Of a DNA stretch of 56,375 nt, positions 8,679 through 16,695 are shown one piece after another. The stretch covers positions 1-56,375 of the forward strand of contig JAMFRU010000140.1 of NCBI GenBank assembly GCA_026224875.1. The letters are read 5' to 3'. This DNA comes from Acidocella sp. Its GTDB lineage: Bacteria > Pseudomonadota > Alphaproteobacteria > Acetobacterales > Acetobacteraceae. Position 1 is the stretch's first letter. Each line of letters begins with the position of its first letter. The position numbers were made by a program, and so were the translations under genes. The notes beneath the pieces are model-generated. The model did not search any database and was not told where the DNA came from. It saw nothing but the letters and a program-made list of their open reading frames with translations.

Positions 8679-9119
8679 ATGAAGATACGTGACATCGAGT
8701 TTTTGGACCGCGCGCAATGGGCGGTGCTGTGGCGGGGGTATCTGGAATTCTACAAGGTGCCGGATATGGCGCCCGAGATCACCGAGCGCACCTGGGCGCG
8801 GTTTTTCGACGAAGCCGAGCCGATGCATGCGATGGTGGCGGTGGAGGACGGCGTGCTGCTGGGTATGGTGCAGTTTCTTTTCCATCGTAACACGTGGTTT
8901 TTGGATGATGTCTGCTATTTGCAGGATCTGTTCACGGCCGAAGCCTCACGCGGCAAAGGCGTGGCGCGGGCGCTGATCGAGGCGGTGTATGCCAAGGCGC
9001 AGGCGCGCGGCGCAAGACGGGTTTATTGGATGACGCATGAGAGCAACGCCACCGCGCAATTGCTGTATGACAAGGTGGCGGACAAGTCCGGGTTTATTCA
9101 GTACCGGAAGAATTTTTGA
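8679..9119 (+). CDS. GNAT family N-acetyltransferase
   Basis: A 146-residue single-domain acetyltransferase. The acetyl-CoA pyrophosphate loop is RGKGVARALIEAV, preceded by the beta4 strand YLQDLFTAEAS; the closing helix and strand are ATAQLLYDKVADKSGFIQYRK. The ATG at 8679 follows a GTG one codon earlier; either would do. The stop codon overlaps the TTG start of the next gene by 4 nt, suggesting translational coupling. The acyl acceptor cannot be told from sequence. Confidence 0.85.
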   Translation: MKIRDIEFLDRAQWAVLWRGYLEFYKVPDMAPEITERTWARFFDEAEPMHAMVAVEDGVLLGMVQFLFHRNTWFLDDVCYLQDLFTAEASRGKGVARALIEAVYAKAQARGARRVYWMTHESNATAQLLYDKVADKSGFIQYRKNF

Positions 9120-9553
9120 GGCTCGATCTTCTCCCTGATGGGCAACTGAAAGCGCCTGGACTGCATGACGGGTATATCCTCGGTGTGCTTATCCAAACGG
9201 AGAAGGTCATTGAGATTATTGTACAGAGTATAAATGGGCAGCGCTTCTCTATTCACCTGAGTGGGGTCGAGCATTTTCGCTGCGACGAATTCCTCGAAGG
9301 CAATATTATTTGCAGCTTCCATTTTTTCAGCGGCATAGTGCCGTATCGTGGTGATTTGGAGCTTTTGCTTCCGGCACCTCATCCAAATGTGGCGCAGGAA
9401 TATAAGGACCGGCACGAGGCGTATATTGTTGAGACAATGCGGGGCATCGTGGCGGGCGAGCACGTGTTTGTCCGGTCCTACACCTCCTACGGCGCTGAAA
9501 TATTTGCGCTATGCGACGATGTTGAAATTACGCCCCGGGACCAAACGGGTTGA
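9116..9553 (+). CDS. hypothetical protein coupled to the GNAT gene
   Basis: A 145-residue protein that I do not recognise. It has no signal peptide or membrane segment. The pattern of alternating hydrophobic strands (HDGYILGVLI, VIEIIVQSING, FSIHLSGVEHFRC) followed by YKDRHEAYIVETMRGIV suggests a beta-rich N-terminus and a helical C-terminal part. Translation would start at TTG overlapping the GNAT stop (TTGA), and no ATG lies in the first third. Base composition is visibly more AT-rich than that of its neighbours, so recent acquisition is possible. Coding is supported by a protein-like residue mix and by the overlap; function is unknown. Confidence 0.55.
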   Translation: MRLDLLPDGQLKAPGLHDGYILGVLIQTEKVIEIIVQSINGQRFSIHLSGVEHFRCDEFLEGNIICSFHFFSGIVPYRGDLELLLPAPHPNVAQEYKDRHEAYIVETMRGIVAGEHVFVRSYTSYGAEIFALCDDVEITPRDQTG

Positions 9554-9761
9554 CGTTTGGCTGAACTGCCTTCCTGATAGGCAAATTTGTTTACTGTCAG
9601 GGTAAAATTCCACCATCTGGCGCCCGCAGAAGCACCTCACCGCCGATTATTGGCCGGTTTCGCGTCAAAACCCGGCTGGCACGGGGTTTGCGTAGTGTGG
9701 TTTATCCCGGCTGGTTGTTTACAGCCTCGCCGGCCGGGGTATGTTCCCCATGTGTGCGCGG

Positions 9762-9790
9762 CAAAGCCGGGGCAAATTGCTCCGGCTTTG
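9762..9790 (+). promoter_or_regulatory. near-perfect 29-nt palindrome in the leader of the SMR-like gene
   Basis: CAAAGCCGG and CCGGCTTTG flank GCAAATTGC, which is itself self-complementary, so the whole stretch can fold as one long stem. It ends 17 nt before the start codon and overlaps no recognised gene. It could be an attenuator, an operator or a terminator of upstream transcription; a run of T is lacking. Confidence 0.4.
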
Positions 9791-9807
9791 TTGTGTGGGA
9801 GAGAGAC

Positions 9808-10146
9808 ATGAATAATGCCGTCACTCTGGTTCTGCTGATCCTCGCCGCGTCGCTGGAAGCGGGCGGCGATGCGCTGGCCCGCGTCGCGCTGCACAGCCAT
9901 GACGCCACAATGGTGCGGGTGGGAATATTTGCCGCCGCGGCCGTGGTGCTGTTCGTATACGGCGTAACCGTGAACCTGCCGCCCTGGGATTTCGGCCGGC
10001 TGCTGGGCGTGTACGTATCGCTGTTTTTCGTGGTGGCGCAGATCATCAATCTGCTGGCGTTCGGCACCAAGCCAACGCTGCCCATCGTGGCAGGCGGAGC
10101 GCTGATCCTCGCGGGCGGCATGCTCATGACGTTTTGGAAGGCGTAA
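9808..10146 (+). CDS. small four-helix membrane protein, SMR/YnfA-like
   Basis: A 112-residue protein with four predicted membrane helices: LVLLILAASLEAGGDALA, VGIFAAAAVVLFVYGV, LLGVYVSLFFVVAQIINLLAF and IVAGGALILAGGMLMTFW. A glutamate in the first helix and a G-rich fourth helix resemble the small multidrug resistance / YnfA branch of the DMT superfamily, whose members work as antiparallel dimers exporting cationic compounds. The resemblance is in topology and a few positions only, so substrate and even transport activity are inferred. The ATG at 9808 follows GGGAGAGAG; longer in-frame upstream codons contain no signature. Confidence 0.65.
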   Translation: MNNAVTLVLLILAASLEAGGDALARVALHSHDATMVRVGIFAAAAVVLFVYGVTVNLPPWDFGRLLGVYVSLFFVVAQIINLLAFGTKPTLPIVAGGALILAGGMLMTFWKA

Positions 10147-10180
10147 GCAGTACCTTTTTGTGAACAAAAAAGCGCTGCTT
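10145..10180. terminator. hairpin between convergent SMR-like and DUF2189 genes
   Basis: An outer AAGCAG/CTGCTT stem encloses CTTTTTGT and ACAAAAAAG arms. It starts inside the stop region of the upstream gene and abuts the stop of the convergent one, so it can serve both. Confidence 0.6.
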
Positions 10181-10978
10181 CTACCCTATCAGGCGCCGGT
10201 ACATGTGCCAGGTAGAGTGGCCCAGAATTGGCATCACCAGTGCCAGCCCCAGCAGAGCCGGAATACAGCCCAGAAACAGCGATGATGCCACGAGCGCCCC
10301 CCAGATGAAGATGACGACCGGGTTTTGCGCCATGGCGCTGAAGGCGGTGGCCAAAGCGCGGCCGGTGCCGACGTCGCGGTCCAGCGCCAGGGGGAAGGAC
10401 ACCAGCCCGATGCCGAGCATGATGACGGCGAAGATGGCGCCGGCGATGCAGCCGGTGATGGTCATCTCCCAGCCGGCCTGGGTGGTAACGACGCGGGCGA
10501 AGAAGTTCAGCCCGGTGGCGGGGCCAGCGGCACCTACGGTTTGGAAATAGATGTAAGCAGCGACCGCGACCCAGAGCAGATAGATGCCGACGGCGACGAG
10601 GCCGAGGTTCTGGATGGTGATGCGGCGGTGGCTGTCGAAGATTTTGGCGGCTTCCTCGGCGCTGGCGCTGCCGGTTTGCTCGCGTACGCGGCTGAGGGCC
10701 GCGAACCAGATGGTGGCCATGGGCCCAAGCAGCGCGAAGCCGGCGCATACGGGGAACACGAAGGGCATAAGGCTGGGGGCGGTGACCACGGCGGCCAGCA
10801 TGATGGCGGCGACGGGGGCGAGGAGAGCGAGCATCGGCACCTCGGTGTGGCAGGCGCGGAAGTCGGCAAAACCGAGGCGCAAAGCATCCTGCATGTCACC
10901 CAGCCCGAGATGGTGGATGACCAGACCGGGTTTTTTCGCGGCGCCTGACGGCAGTGATTCGGCGGGTGCTACGCTCAT
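10181..10978 (-). CDS. DUF2189 integral membrane protein
   Basis: A 265-residue protein with a soluble N-terminal ~35 residues (LGLGDMQDALRLGFADFRAC, the start of the DUF2189 pattern) and about six membrane helices, among them LALLAPVAAIMLAAVV, LGLVAVGIYLLWVAVAAYI, MTITGCIAGAIFAVIMLGIGLVSFPLAL and VVIFIWGALVASSLFLGCIPALLGLALVMPILGHSTWHMYR. The terminal GHSTWHMYRRLI motif is typical of this family, whose function is unknown; members often occur near respiratory genes in proteobacteria, which is not the case here. It probably forms a single transcription unit. Confidence 0.82.
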   Translation of the reverse strand: MSVAPAESLPSGAAKKPGLVIHHLGLGDMQDALRLGFADFRACHTEVPMLALLAPVAAIMLAAVVTAPSLMPFVFPVCAGFALLGPMATIWFAALSRVREQTGSASAEEAAKIFDSHRRITIQNLGLVAVGIYLLWVAVAAYIYFQTVGAAGPATGLNFFARVVTTQAGWEMTITGCIAGAIFAVIMLGIGLVSFPLALDRDVGTGRALATAFSAMAQNPVVIFIWGALVASSLFLGCIPALLGLALVMPILGHSTWHMYRRLIG

Positions 10979-11094
10979 CTGGTGTCCCTTTTTGGCTCCG
11001 GCCTTCAGCCGTTATCATTAGGGTCAACATAGGGCGGCAGCCCGTGGTATTCCAGAGAAAACGGCCGGTTTGTGCAAAACCTTAGGCTGGCGGC

Positions 11095-12363
11095 TCAGCC
11101 CAGCGCGAAGAAGGCGTAGCCGAACAGGAATATGGCGGCGGCAACCTGCCAGGCGGCGGCGGGCAGCATCTGGCGCCGGCGCGAAAACCCCAGAGCGTAA
11201 GCGGCATTGAGCAGGTTATTGCTGGCGGTGGCGATAAGCACGGCACTCACCACGGCTGCGCCGCTGACCTGCAACTTGCCGTCGAGCAGCGAGAAGATGA
11301 AGGGGTTGATGTCGGAGAACCCCACCACGAAGCTGAGCAGATGCAGCCCGTTGGTGCCGTAATGGGTGGTGACGAAACTCGTGACTGCCGCGAAAACGAT
11401 GAACAGCACGGCGAAGAGAAAGGCGACGGGCAGGTCCAGCGGGTTGGCGCTGACCGGCTGATGCGCCCCGGTGGCCCCGCCTTTTTCGCGCCAGGCGAGT
11501 ATGGCGGCCACGGCCATGGAAGCGATGAACAAGCCGCCGAAGGGGATGGCCAGGGCAAGTGCGGCATCGGCATGGCCGAGGAGGAAGATGATCACCAGTA
11601 GCCGCGCGTACATCATGCCGGTGGAGAGGATGACCGCGGCGGGGATGAAGCTGGCCGTGGCATCGGCGCGCAAAGCGCGGGCCAGCACCAGGGTTGTGGC
11701 GGTGGATGAGTAGAGCCCTCCGAGAGCGCCGGTAAGCAGGCTGCCGGCGCTGGGGAAAACATAGCGATGCGCGAGATAGGAGACGTAGGAGATGCCGGAG
11801 ATGACCAGCACCGCCGTCCAGACTTTTATCCAGGTAATACCTGCAACGAAGGGAATGGCGCCGTCGGGCAATAGCGGGAGGATGAGCCCGGCGAGGATGG
11901 TGAATTTGGCGAAGGTCACACCTTCCTGGGCGGGAAACGCGTCCGAGAAGCGGCGGATTTGCGCCTGCTCGCCGAGGGCGAAGAGGATGAGGATGACCAA
12001 AGCCGCCAGCACGGCGAGCGGGGCGGTGAGCACGACCGGGCCAAGCGAAAACGCCAACAGGCCGATGATAGTGGGAAGCAGCGAGGAATCGCCCGCTTGC
12101 AGCCGGGTGCGGTAGTCGAGCAGGAGCAACAGACCAAGCACGGCAAAGCCGATGACGAAAGGGATGACCGAGGCGATGATCCAGAGCGCGAAGCCCAGGG
12201 CCGCAAGCAGGGTTACGGTGCGGGTGGTGCCGAAGCCCTGCGATTCGGGGGTGAGGATGGCGGTGTCGCGCTTTCGGTAGGCGTGCAGTTCCAGCCCGAT
12301 GATGAAAGCGAGCCCTATGGTGCCGAGGAAAGCGCCGAGCGGGGCGGGAAGTAGACCGTTCAT
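11095..12363 (-). CDS. MgtC/SapB-like N-terminus with DUF4010 membrane domain
   Basis: A 422-residue polytopic membrane protein of roughly a dozen helices. The first ~130 residues resemble the MgtC/SapB fold (IGLAFIIGLELHAYRK, GTTRTVTLLAALGFALW), and the remainder matches the DUF4010 pattern (GVTFAKFTILAGLILPLLP, GLYSSTATTLVLARALR, FVVGFSDINPFIFSLL). Transport of an ion or small solute is a guess from family context. The start ATG overlaps the stop of the upstream cystathionine beta-lyase gene (ATGA), so the two are translationally coupled; the functional link to sulfur metabolism is unknown. Confidence 0.78.
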   Translation of the reverse strand: MNGLLPAPLGAFLGTIGLAFIIGLELHAYRKRDTAILTPESQGFGTTRTVTLLAALGFALWIIASVIPFVIGFAVLGLLLLLDYRTRLQAGDSSLLPTIIGLLAFSLGPVVLTAPLAVLAALVILILFALGEQAQIRRFSDAFPAQEGVTFAKFTILAGLILPLLPDGAIPFVAGITWIKVWTAVLVISGISYVSYLAHRYVFPSAGSLLTGALGGLYSSTATTLVLARALRADATASFIPAAVILSTGMMYARLLVIIFLLGHADAALALAIPFGGLFIASMAVAAILAWREKGGATGAHQPVSANPLDLPVAFLFAVLFIVFAAVTSFVTTHYGTNGLHLLSFVVGFSDINPFIFSLLDGKLQVSGAAVVSAVLIATASNNLLNAAYALGFSRRRQMLPAAAWQVAAAIFLFGYAFFALG

Positions 12364-13538
12364 GCGCCGCGCAAGATGGCGAGGCCAAGTTCGAGGTCTT
12401 CGATGAGGTCGTCCACGTTTTCCAGGCCGATCTGGAAGCGGGCCATCTCGCCTTCGAACACGCCGGTGCCGGCGGAGCGGCGGATGGTGCCGGTGGTGGG
12501 CAGGACCAGGCTCTCAAACCCGCCCCAGCTGGCGCCGATGCCGAAAAGTTCCAGCCCGTCGATCATGCGGACGACATCGGCGGCGGTGTATTGCGGTTGG
12601 AAGACGATGCCGAACAGGCCGCAAGAGCCGGTGAAGTCACGGAGGTAGAATTCATGGCCCGGGCAGGAGGGGAAGGCGGGATGGAGCACACGGGCGACTT
12701 CCGGGCGGGATTCAAGCCAGATGGCGATGCGCATGGCGGCGGCTTCCTGGGCTTTTAGGCGCACATGCAGCGTGCGCAACCCGCGCAGTGCCAGCCAGCA
12801 ATCGTCCGGGCTGGCGTAATTGCCAAGCTCCAGCGAGCCGATGCGCAGCCAGCGCCAGTCGGCCTCGGTATTGACCACGACGGCGCCGAGAATGATGTCG
12901 GAATGGCCGCCGGGGTATTTTGTCAGGGCGTGGATGGAGACATCCACACCTCTGGTGAAGGGCTGGAAATGGTGGATGCCCCAGGTGTTGTCGAGGAACA
13001 CTTTGGCGCCAAGCTCATGCGCCAGAGCGGAGAGGGCGGGGATGTCCTGGACCTCGAACGTGTGGCTGCCGGGGCTTTCGGTGAAGAGCACGCGGGTGTT
13101 GGGCTGGAACAGCGGGCGCAGTGCTTCCGGCGTGGCCATCGGGTCGTAATAGGTGGTGGTGATGCCGTAGCGGCGGAGCAGCCCGTCGCAAAAACTGCGG
13201 GTGGGGCCGTAAACGGAATCGGGGACCAGCAGATGCTCGCCGGTTTTAAGGTAGGCGAGCAGCGGCATAGTGATGGCGGAGAGGCCGGAGCCGGTGACCT
13301 GGGCGTGGCTGCCGCCCTCGATTTCGGCAATGGCGGCTTCCAGGGCGAAATGCGTTTCCGTGCCGTACAGGCCGTAGATTTCCACCGGCTCCAGCCTGCG
13401 TTGGCCGGTGGTGTCCTTGGCGGCGTTGCTGGCGTGCAGCACGGTGGAGCCGCGTACCAGTGGTGGGTTGACGAAGCCGTAGGCTTTGGTGGGTTTGCGC
13501 CCGGCATGGACCAGCGCGGTTTCGATCTTTTTGGCCAT
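12360..13538 (-). CDS. metC: cystathionine beta-lyase
   Basis: A 392-residue PLP enzyme of the Cys/Met metabolism family. The PLP-binding lysine is K207 in SIHALTKYPGGHSD; other anchors are TGSGLSAITMPLLA, the aspartate in FLDNTWGIHH and the C-terminal SWGGFESLVLP, which is diagnostic of the beta-lyase branch that cleaves cystathionine to homocysteine, pyruvate and ammonia. Length is normal. It is preceded by the terminator after the sulfurtransferase gene, so it likely has its own promoter, and it overlaps the DUF4010 gene by 4 nt. The C-S lyase MalY type is excluded because that enzyme has a different fold family. Confidence 0.9.
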   Translation of the reverse strand: MAKKIETALVHAGRKPTKAYGFVNPPLVRGSTVLHASNAAKDTTGQRRLEPVEIYGLYGTETHFALEAAIAEIEGGSHAQVTGSGLSAITMPLLAYLKTGEHLLVPDSVYGPTRSFCDGLLRRYGITTTYYDPMATPEALRPLFQPNTRVLFTESPGSHTFEVQDIPALSALAHELGAKVFLDNTWGIHHFQPFTRGVDVSIHALTKYPGGHSDIILGAVVVNTEADWRWLRIGSLELGNYASPDDCWLALRGLRTLHVRLKAQEAAAMRIAIWLESRPEVARVLHPAFPSCPGHEFYLRDFTGSCGLFGIVFQPQYTAADVVRMIDGLELFGIGASWGGFESLVLPTTGTIRRSAGTGVFEGEMARFQIGLENVDDLIEDLELGLAILRGA

Positions 13539-13580
13539 CGGCTCTTCTACCTAATACTTTGAATAGAAAAAGTTTTTTGC

Positions 13581-13604
13581 GCCGCTTTTTTACAAAAAAG
13601 CGGC
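13581..13604 (-). terminator. terminator between the sulfurtransferase and metC genes
   Basis: GCCGCTTTTTT and AAAAAAGCGGC form an 11-bp perfect stem around a 2-nt spacer. Read on the minus strand it ends in a T run followed by GCGGC. It lies 7 nt after the sulfurtransferase stop. Confidence 0.65.
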
Positions 13605-13611
13605 TGCTTTT

Positions 13612-14487
13612 TCAGATTGCGACAGGCGTGTCTTCCCGCGACCCCCATTCCGCCCAGGAGCCATCATAAATAGCGGCCTCAGGCAGACCCGCCAGCACCA
13701 GGCCGAGGGCCAGCACGGCGGCGGTGACGCCGGAGCCGCAGGAGGCGATGAGCGGGTCGGATCCATCCACGCCGTTTGCGATGAATTTTTCGCGTAATTG
13801 TTCGGGCGGGAGAAAATGCCCGTCCGCCAGCAGCTCCGTATAAGGGAGAGAGACAGAGCCCGGGATGTGGCCGCCGCGCATGCCGGGGCGGGGTTCGGGC
13901 ACCTGGGCGTAAAAACGTGCGGCGCCGCGGGCGTCGAGCATCAACGCGTGGCGGGATTTGAGGTTGTTCTGCATGTCGTCGAGCGAGCGGACCATTTTGG
14001 GCCGGAGGTTTGCCGTGAATTTCCCAGGGCTCGAGGCAGGTGTGCCGCTTTCCAGAGAACCGCCGGCGGCGATCCAGGCGGGCAGGCCGCCGTCCAGCAC
14101 CTGTACATTGTCATGCCCGAACACGCGCAGCATCCACCACAGCCGCGGGGCGGAGAACATGCCGCGCTGGTCGTAGACCACGACATGATCGGTGGAGGAA
14201 ATGCCGAGTCCTTGCATGGCGGCGGCGAATTCCGGCCCGCTGGGCAGCATATGTGGCAAAGGCGAGGCGGTGTCCGCCACTTTGTCGAGGTCGAAGAAGC
14301 GGGCGCCGGGGATATGCGACTCGGCGAAGAGCGCGGCGGCGTTCTTGTCCTCGTTGGGGAGGTAATAGGTGGCATCCAGCAGTTTTGCTCCGGGGGCGTT
14401 AAGCCCGGTGCCGGAGGCGCCCCTACCAAGACCGGTGCCGGAGGCACCCCTACCAAGAAGAGCCCCAGCCGTGACGAGCGGGGTCAC
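13612..14487 (-). CDS. sseA: 3-mercaptopyruvate / thiosulfate sulfurtransferase
   Basis: A 291-residue protein with two rhodanese domains. The active-site loop in the second domain is CGSGVTA with catalytic C250; the CG(S/T)GVTA form is characteristic of mercaptopyruvate sulfurtransferases. The first domain has the structural motifs LLDATYYLP, HIPGARFFDLD and VVVYDQRGMFSAPRLWWML. The N-terminus is unusual: between the expected MTPLV start and LLDATYYLP lies a perfect peptide duplication, LGRGASGTG twice, encoded by a 27-bp tandem repeat (14405-14458). The stop/start region overlaps the upstream XRE regulator gene by 4 nt, suggesting an operon in which the regulator is translated first. Confidence 0.9.
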   Translation of the reverse strand: MTPLVTAGALLGRGASGTGLGRGASGTGLNAPGAKLLDATYYLPNEDKNAAALFAESHIPGARFFDLDKVADTASPLPHMLPSGPEFAAAMQGLGISSTDHVVVYDQRGMFSAPRLWWMLRVFGHDNVQVLDGGLPAWIAAGGSLESGTPASSPGKFTANLRPKMVRSLDDMQNNLKSRHALMLDARGAARFYAQVPEPRPGMRGGHIPGSVSLPYTELLADGHFLPPEQLREKFIANGVDGSDPLIASCGSGVTAAVLALGLVLAGLPEAAIYDGSWAEWGSREDTPVAI

Positions 14488-15362
14488 CCGCGCGCGGCGG
14501 CAACGAGGGCGCGCACACGCTCAGCGGCCGCGGCACCTTTAACCGCCTCGCGCCAGCTGAGCTCGGAGACGCGCTGATGCGCCGCCACCGCGTCCTCGGC
14601 GCTGGTGATCATCGCAACACCGGATTGCTGGCTGGGAGGAGCGTCACTGGGAAAGGGGTTGATGGCCAAAGTGGCGCGCTCACGCGAGCGCAGCAAAGTG
14701 AACGGACCATTGGGCTCGCCATACGCCATGAGGCCGAGCTGCAGGCCGATCGGTTCGCTTTCCATCAGGCTGGCCACCAGCTCGATCTCACGCGCCGCCA
14801 CGTCGCGGGCAGCCTGGCGCAGTTGCGGGCTGACATTGGCGGAAGGTGCAATGCCTTCAGCGAGCAGTTTCTGGATGGAGCCGATGGTGAGAATGCCGAT
14901 GATGGAGGGTTTGCGCGAGGCGTACATGCGTTTGCGCGAGATCATCACGCTCATCAGCTGCTCGGCGGCGGCGCGGGCGGTCATGCGGTCGAGACCCTGC
15001 GACTCGGCGTGTTCCTCGAACATCTGGGCGAGCATCGCATCGTACTGGTCGGAGGTGATGAGGTAGCAGACCGGGCCGAACACCTGAAGGATCTGGTCTG
15101 AGGTTTCCTCGATCTGGCGCAGGCGCTCAGCATAGCCGACCGGCTTGGCGTAATATTCGACGCCGATGCCAAGCAACGTGAGGGGCGAGATTTTTAGCAG
15201 CTCGGCCAGGCGGTTAACCGTGTCGAGCTTGATCACCTCGCCTTTTTCGTAGCGGTAGAGGGCGGCGCGGGACACACCGAGCCGGGCGGAAATTTCCTCG
15301 GCTTTGAGCCCGGATTCCATCCGGTAGGCGCGCAATTGCTGGCCAATTTCATTAAAGCGCAT
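14484..15362 (-). CDS. XRE family transcriptional regulator with a large C-terminal domain
   Basis: A 292-residue protein with an N-terminal helix-turn-helix (about residues 5-60; GLKAEEISARLGVSRAALYR then YEKGEV). The remaining ~230 residues are helical and unlike short phage repressors (YAERLRQIEETSDQIL, MEEHAESQGLDRM-like region, IGILTIGSIQKLLAEG). The C-terminal part probably senses a ligand or oligomerises, but I do not recognise it. Its last codons overlap the start of the sulfurtransferase gene, so it could regulate that gene or the sulfur amino-acid group. The 240-nt region to its right, up to the AI-2E gene, is AT-richer and is the likely promoter for both directions. Confidence 0.75.
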   Translation of the reverse strand: MRFNEIGQQLRAYRMESGLKAEEISARLGVSRAALYRYEKGEVIKLDTVNRLAELLKISPLTLLGIGVEYYAKPVGYAERLRQIEETSDQILQVFGPVCYLITSDQYDAMLAQMFEEHAESQGLDRMTARAAAEQLMSVMISRKRMYASRKPSIIGILTIGSIQKLLAEGIAPSANVSPQLRQAARDVAAREIELVASLMESEPIGLQLGLMAYGEPNGPFTLLRSRERATLAINPFPSDAPPSQQSGVAMITSAEDAVAAHQRVSELSWREAVKGAAAAERVRALVAAARG

Positions 15363-15604
15363 TTTTGCCCCTTATTCCGAGGATAGTTTGTGAGGATAGT
15401 TACTAGAGTGATAATAGGTGGACATAACTGTCCCAGATTGTGTGATACTATCTCATAAAACAAGAAACGTATCTACAGATATTCCCGCATGGCGGAAATG
15501 TTGAAAAATAAGGAAGGTGGTGAGCAGTCAGAGGCGGGGTGATTACGCTCTACCGGCCGGAGGCGGCCTTGCGGCTTGGGGGCAAGCTCGGCATCACTAG
15601 CACC

Positions 15605-16657
15605 ATGAAACCTGACCGGATCATTCTGCTGGCGTTGGCCGTGGCGCTGGGCTTCGGCTGCCTCCTGATTTTACTGCCGTTTTTGCCAGCCATGATCTGG
15701 GCGGCGATATTGGTTTACTGCCTCTGGCCGGTTTACGCCCGCTTCCGCCGCTATGTACGGCCGACCGTGGCGGCCTTTGTCATCACGCTGGTGGTGTCTG
15801 CACTTGTGCTGGTGCCGCTGGTGCATGTGGCGCTGATGGCGGCCAAGGAGGCCAGGGAGAGCCGAGGCTGGGTGACCAGCGTGCTGCAGAACGGCCTGCC
15901 GCCGGCGCCGGCGTTCGTGTTGAAAATCCCGCTGGTAGGCGGGCTGATCAGCGATTTCTGGAACAACTCGGCCGATGATCTGGGCGGCATGGCGAGCTCA
16001 ATGCAGCCGGTACTGGGCTCGGTGGCGCATTCCGGCTTACGGCTGTTGCTGCGGGCAACGCATGGGCTGATCGACACCGTGGTGGCACTGCTGTTTGCCT
16101 TCCTGTTCTTTTTGTCGGGCGAGACGATCGTGGCGCGGGCCCGGCTGGTGCTGGCACGCATGATCAACCCGGGGCGGCTGGATGAGCTGTTCGGCGTGGT
16201 GGCGGCGACGGTGCGCGGCGTGGTGTTCGGGATTCTCGGCACGGCGGCGTTCCAGGGGATTCTTTACGCTGTGGGGTTCGAGGTTTTGCGGGCGCCGCAG
16301 CCGCTGCTGCTGGCGGTGTTGGCGGGGCTGGTGTCCATTGTGCCGGCCGGGGCGATGGTGATTTACGTGCCTCTGTGCCTGTACATGCTGGCGATGGGGC
16401 ATCCGGTTTTTGCGCTGCTGCTGCTGATTTACTGTTTTGTTGTGGTCGGCGGGGCGGATTCGATATTGCGCCCCTGGCTGATCGCGCGTGGTGCGGCACT
16501 GCCCTATGCGGTGACGCTGATCGGCGTACTGGGCGGGGCGATTACCTTTGGCGCACTGGGGGTGTTTCTGGGGCCGGTGCTGCTGGCTTTGGGCCTGGCC
16601 ATGGCCGAGGAGTTTGCGGATCAGCAGCGGGGGACGTGGAGGTCGACCGGAAAGTAG
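15605..16657 (+). CDS. AI-2E family transporter / permease (PerM-like)
   Basis: A 350-residue membrane protein with about eight helices. Two N-terminal helices (IILLALAVALGFGCLLILLP, FLPAMIWAAILVYCLWPVY) are followed by a helical hairpin, a soluble loop (GLPPAPAFVLKIPLVGGLIS), then the conserved core VVAATVRGVVFGILGTAAFQGILYAVGF and the C-terminal GAALPYAVTLIGVLGGAITFGALGVFLGPVLLALG. The family includes autoinducer-2 exporters and Na+/H+ antiporters; the substrate here is not inferable. The ATG at 15605 is chosen because an earlier in-frame GTG adds residues unlike the family. Confidence 0.83.
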   Translation: MKPDRIILLALAVALGFGCLLILLPFLPAMIWAAILVYCLWPVYARFRRYVRPTVAAFVITLVVSALVLVPLVHVALMAAKEARESRGWVTSVLQNGLPPAPAFVLKIPLVGGLISDFWNNSADDLGGMASSMQPVLGSVAHSGLRLLLRATHGLIDTVVALLFAFLFFLSGETIVARARLVLARMINPGRLDELFGVVAATVRGVVFGILGTAAFQGILYAVGFEVLRAPQPLLLAVLAGLVSIVPAGAMVIYVPLCLYMLAMGHPVFALLLLIYCFVVVGGADSILRPWLIARGAALPYAVTLIGVLGGAITFGALGVFLGPVLLALGLAMAEEFADQQRGTWRSTGK

Positions 16658-16695
16658 TTAGGAAAGTATTAACTAATTTCTGGGAGATTAAGGGA

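Noticed and set aside
9098-9463. A 121-codon minus-strand frame opposite the orphan protein
   Set aside because: It has a fairly protein-like look, but the plus-strand frame has translational coupling with the GNAT gene and a longer frame; no ribosome-binding site was found for the antisense one.
8679-9553. GNAT plus orphan gene as a TacAT-type toxin-antitoxin pair
   Set aside because: TacT toxins are preceded by a small ribbon-helix-helix antitoxin; here the partner follows the GNAT and is 145 residues without such a domain.
9554-9807. A guanidine or cobalamin riboswitch before the SMR-like gene
   Set aside because: No B12 box and no guanidine aptamer motifs; only a palindrome is present, which is listed on its own merits.
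11216-12517. A 433-codon minus-strand frame overlapping the DUF4010 gene in another frame
   Set aside because: Arg/His/Pro-rich out-of-frame translation across a gene with clear membrane helices.
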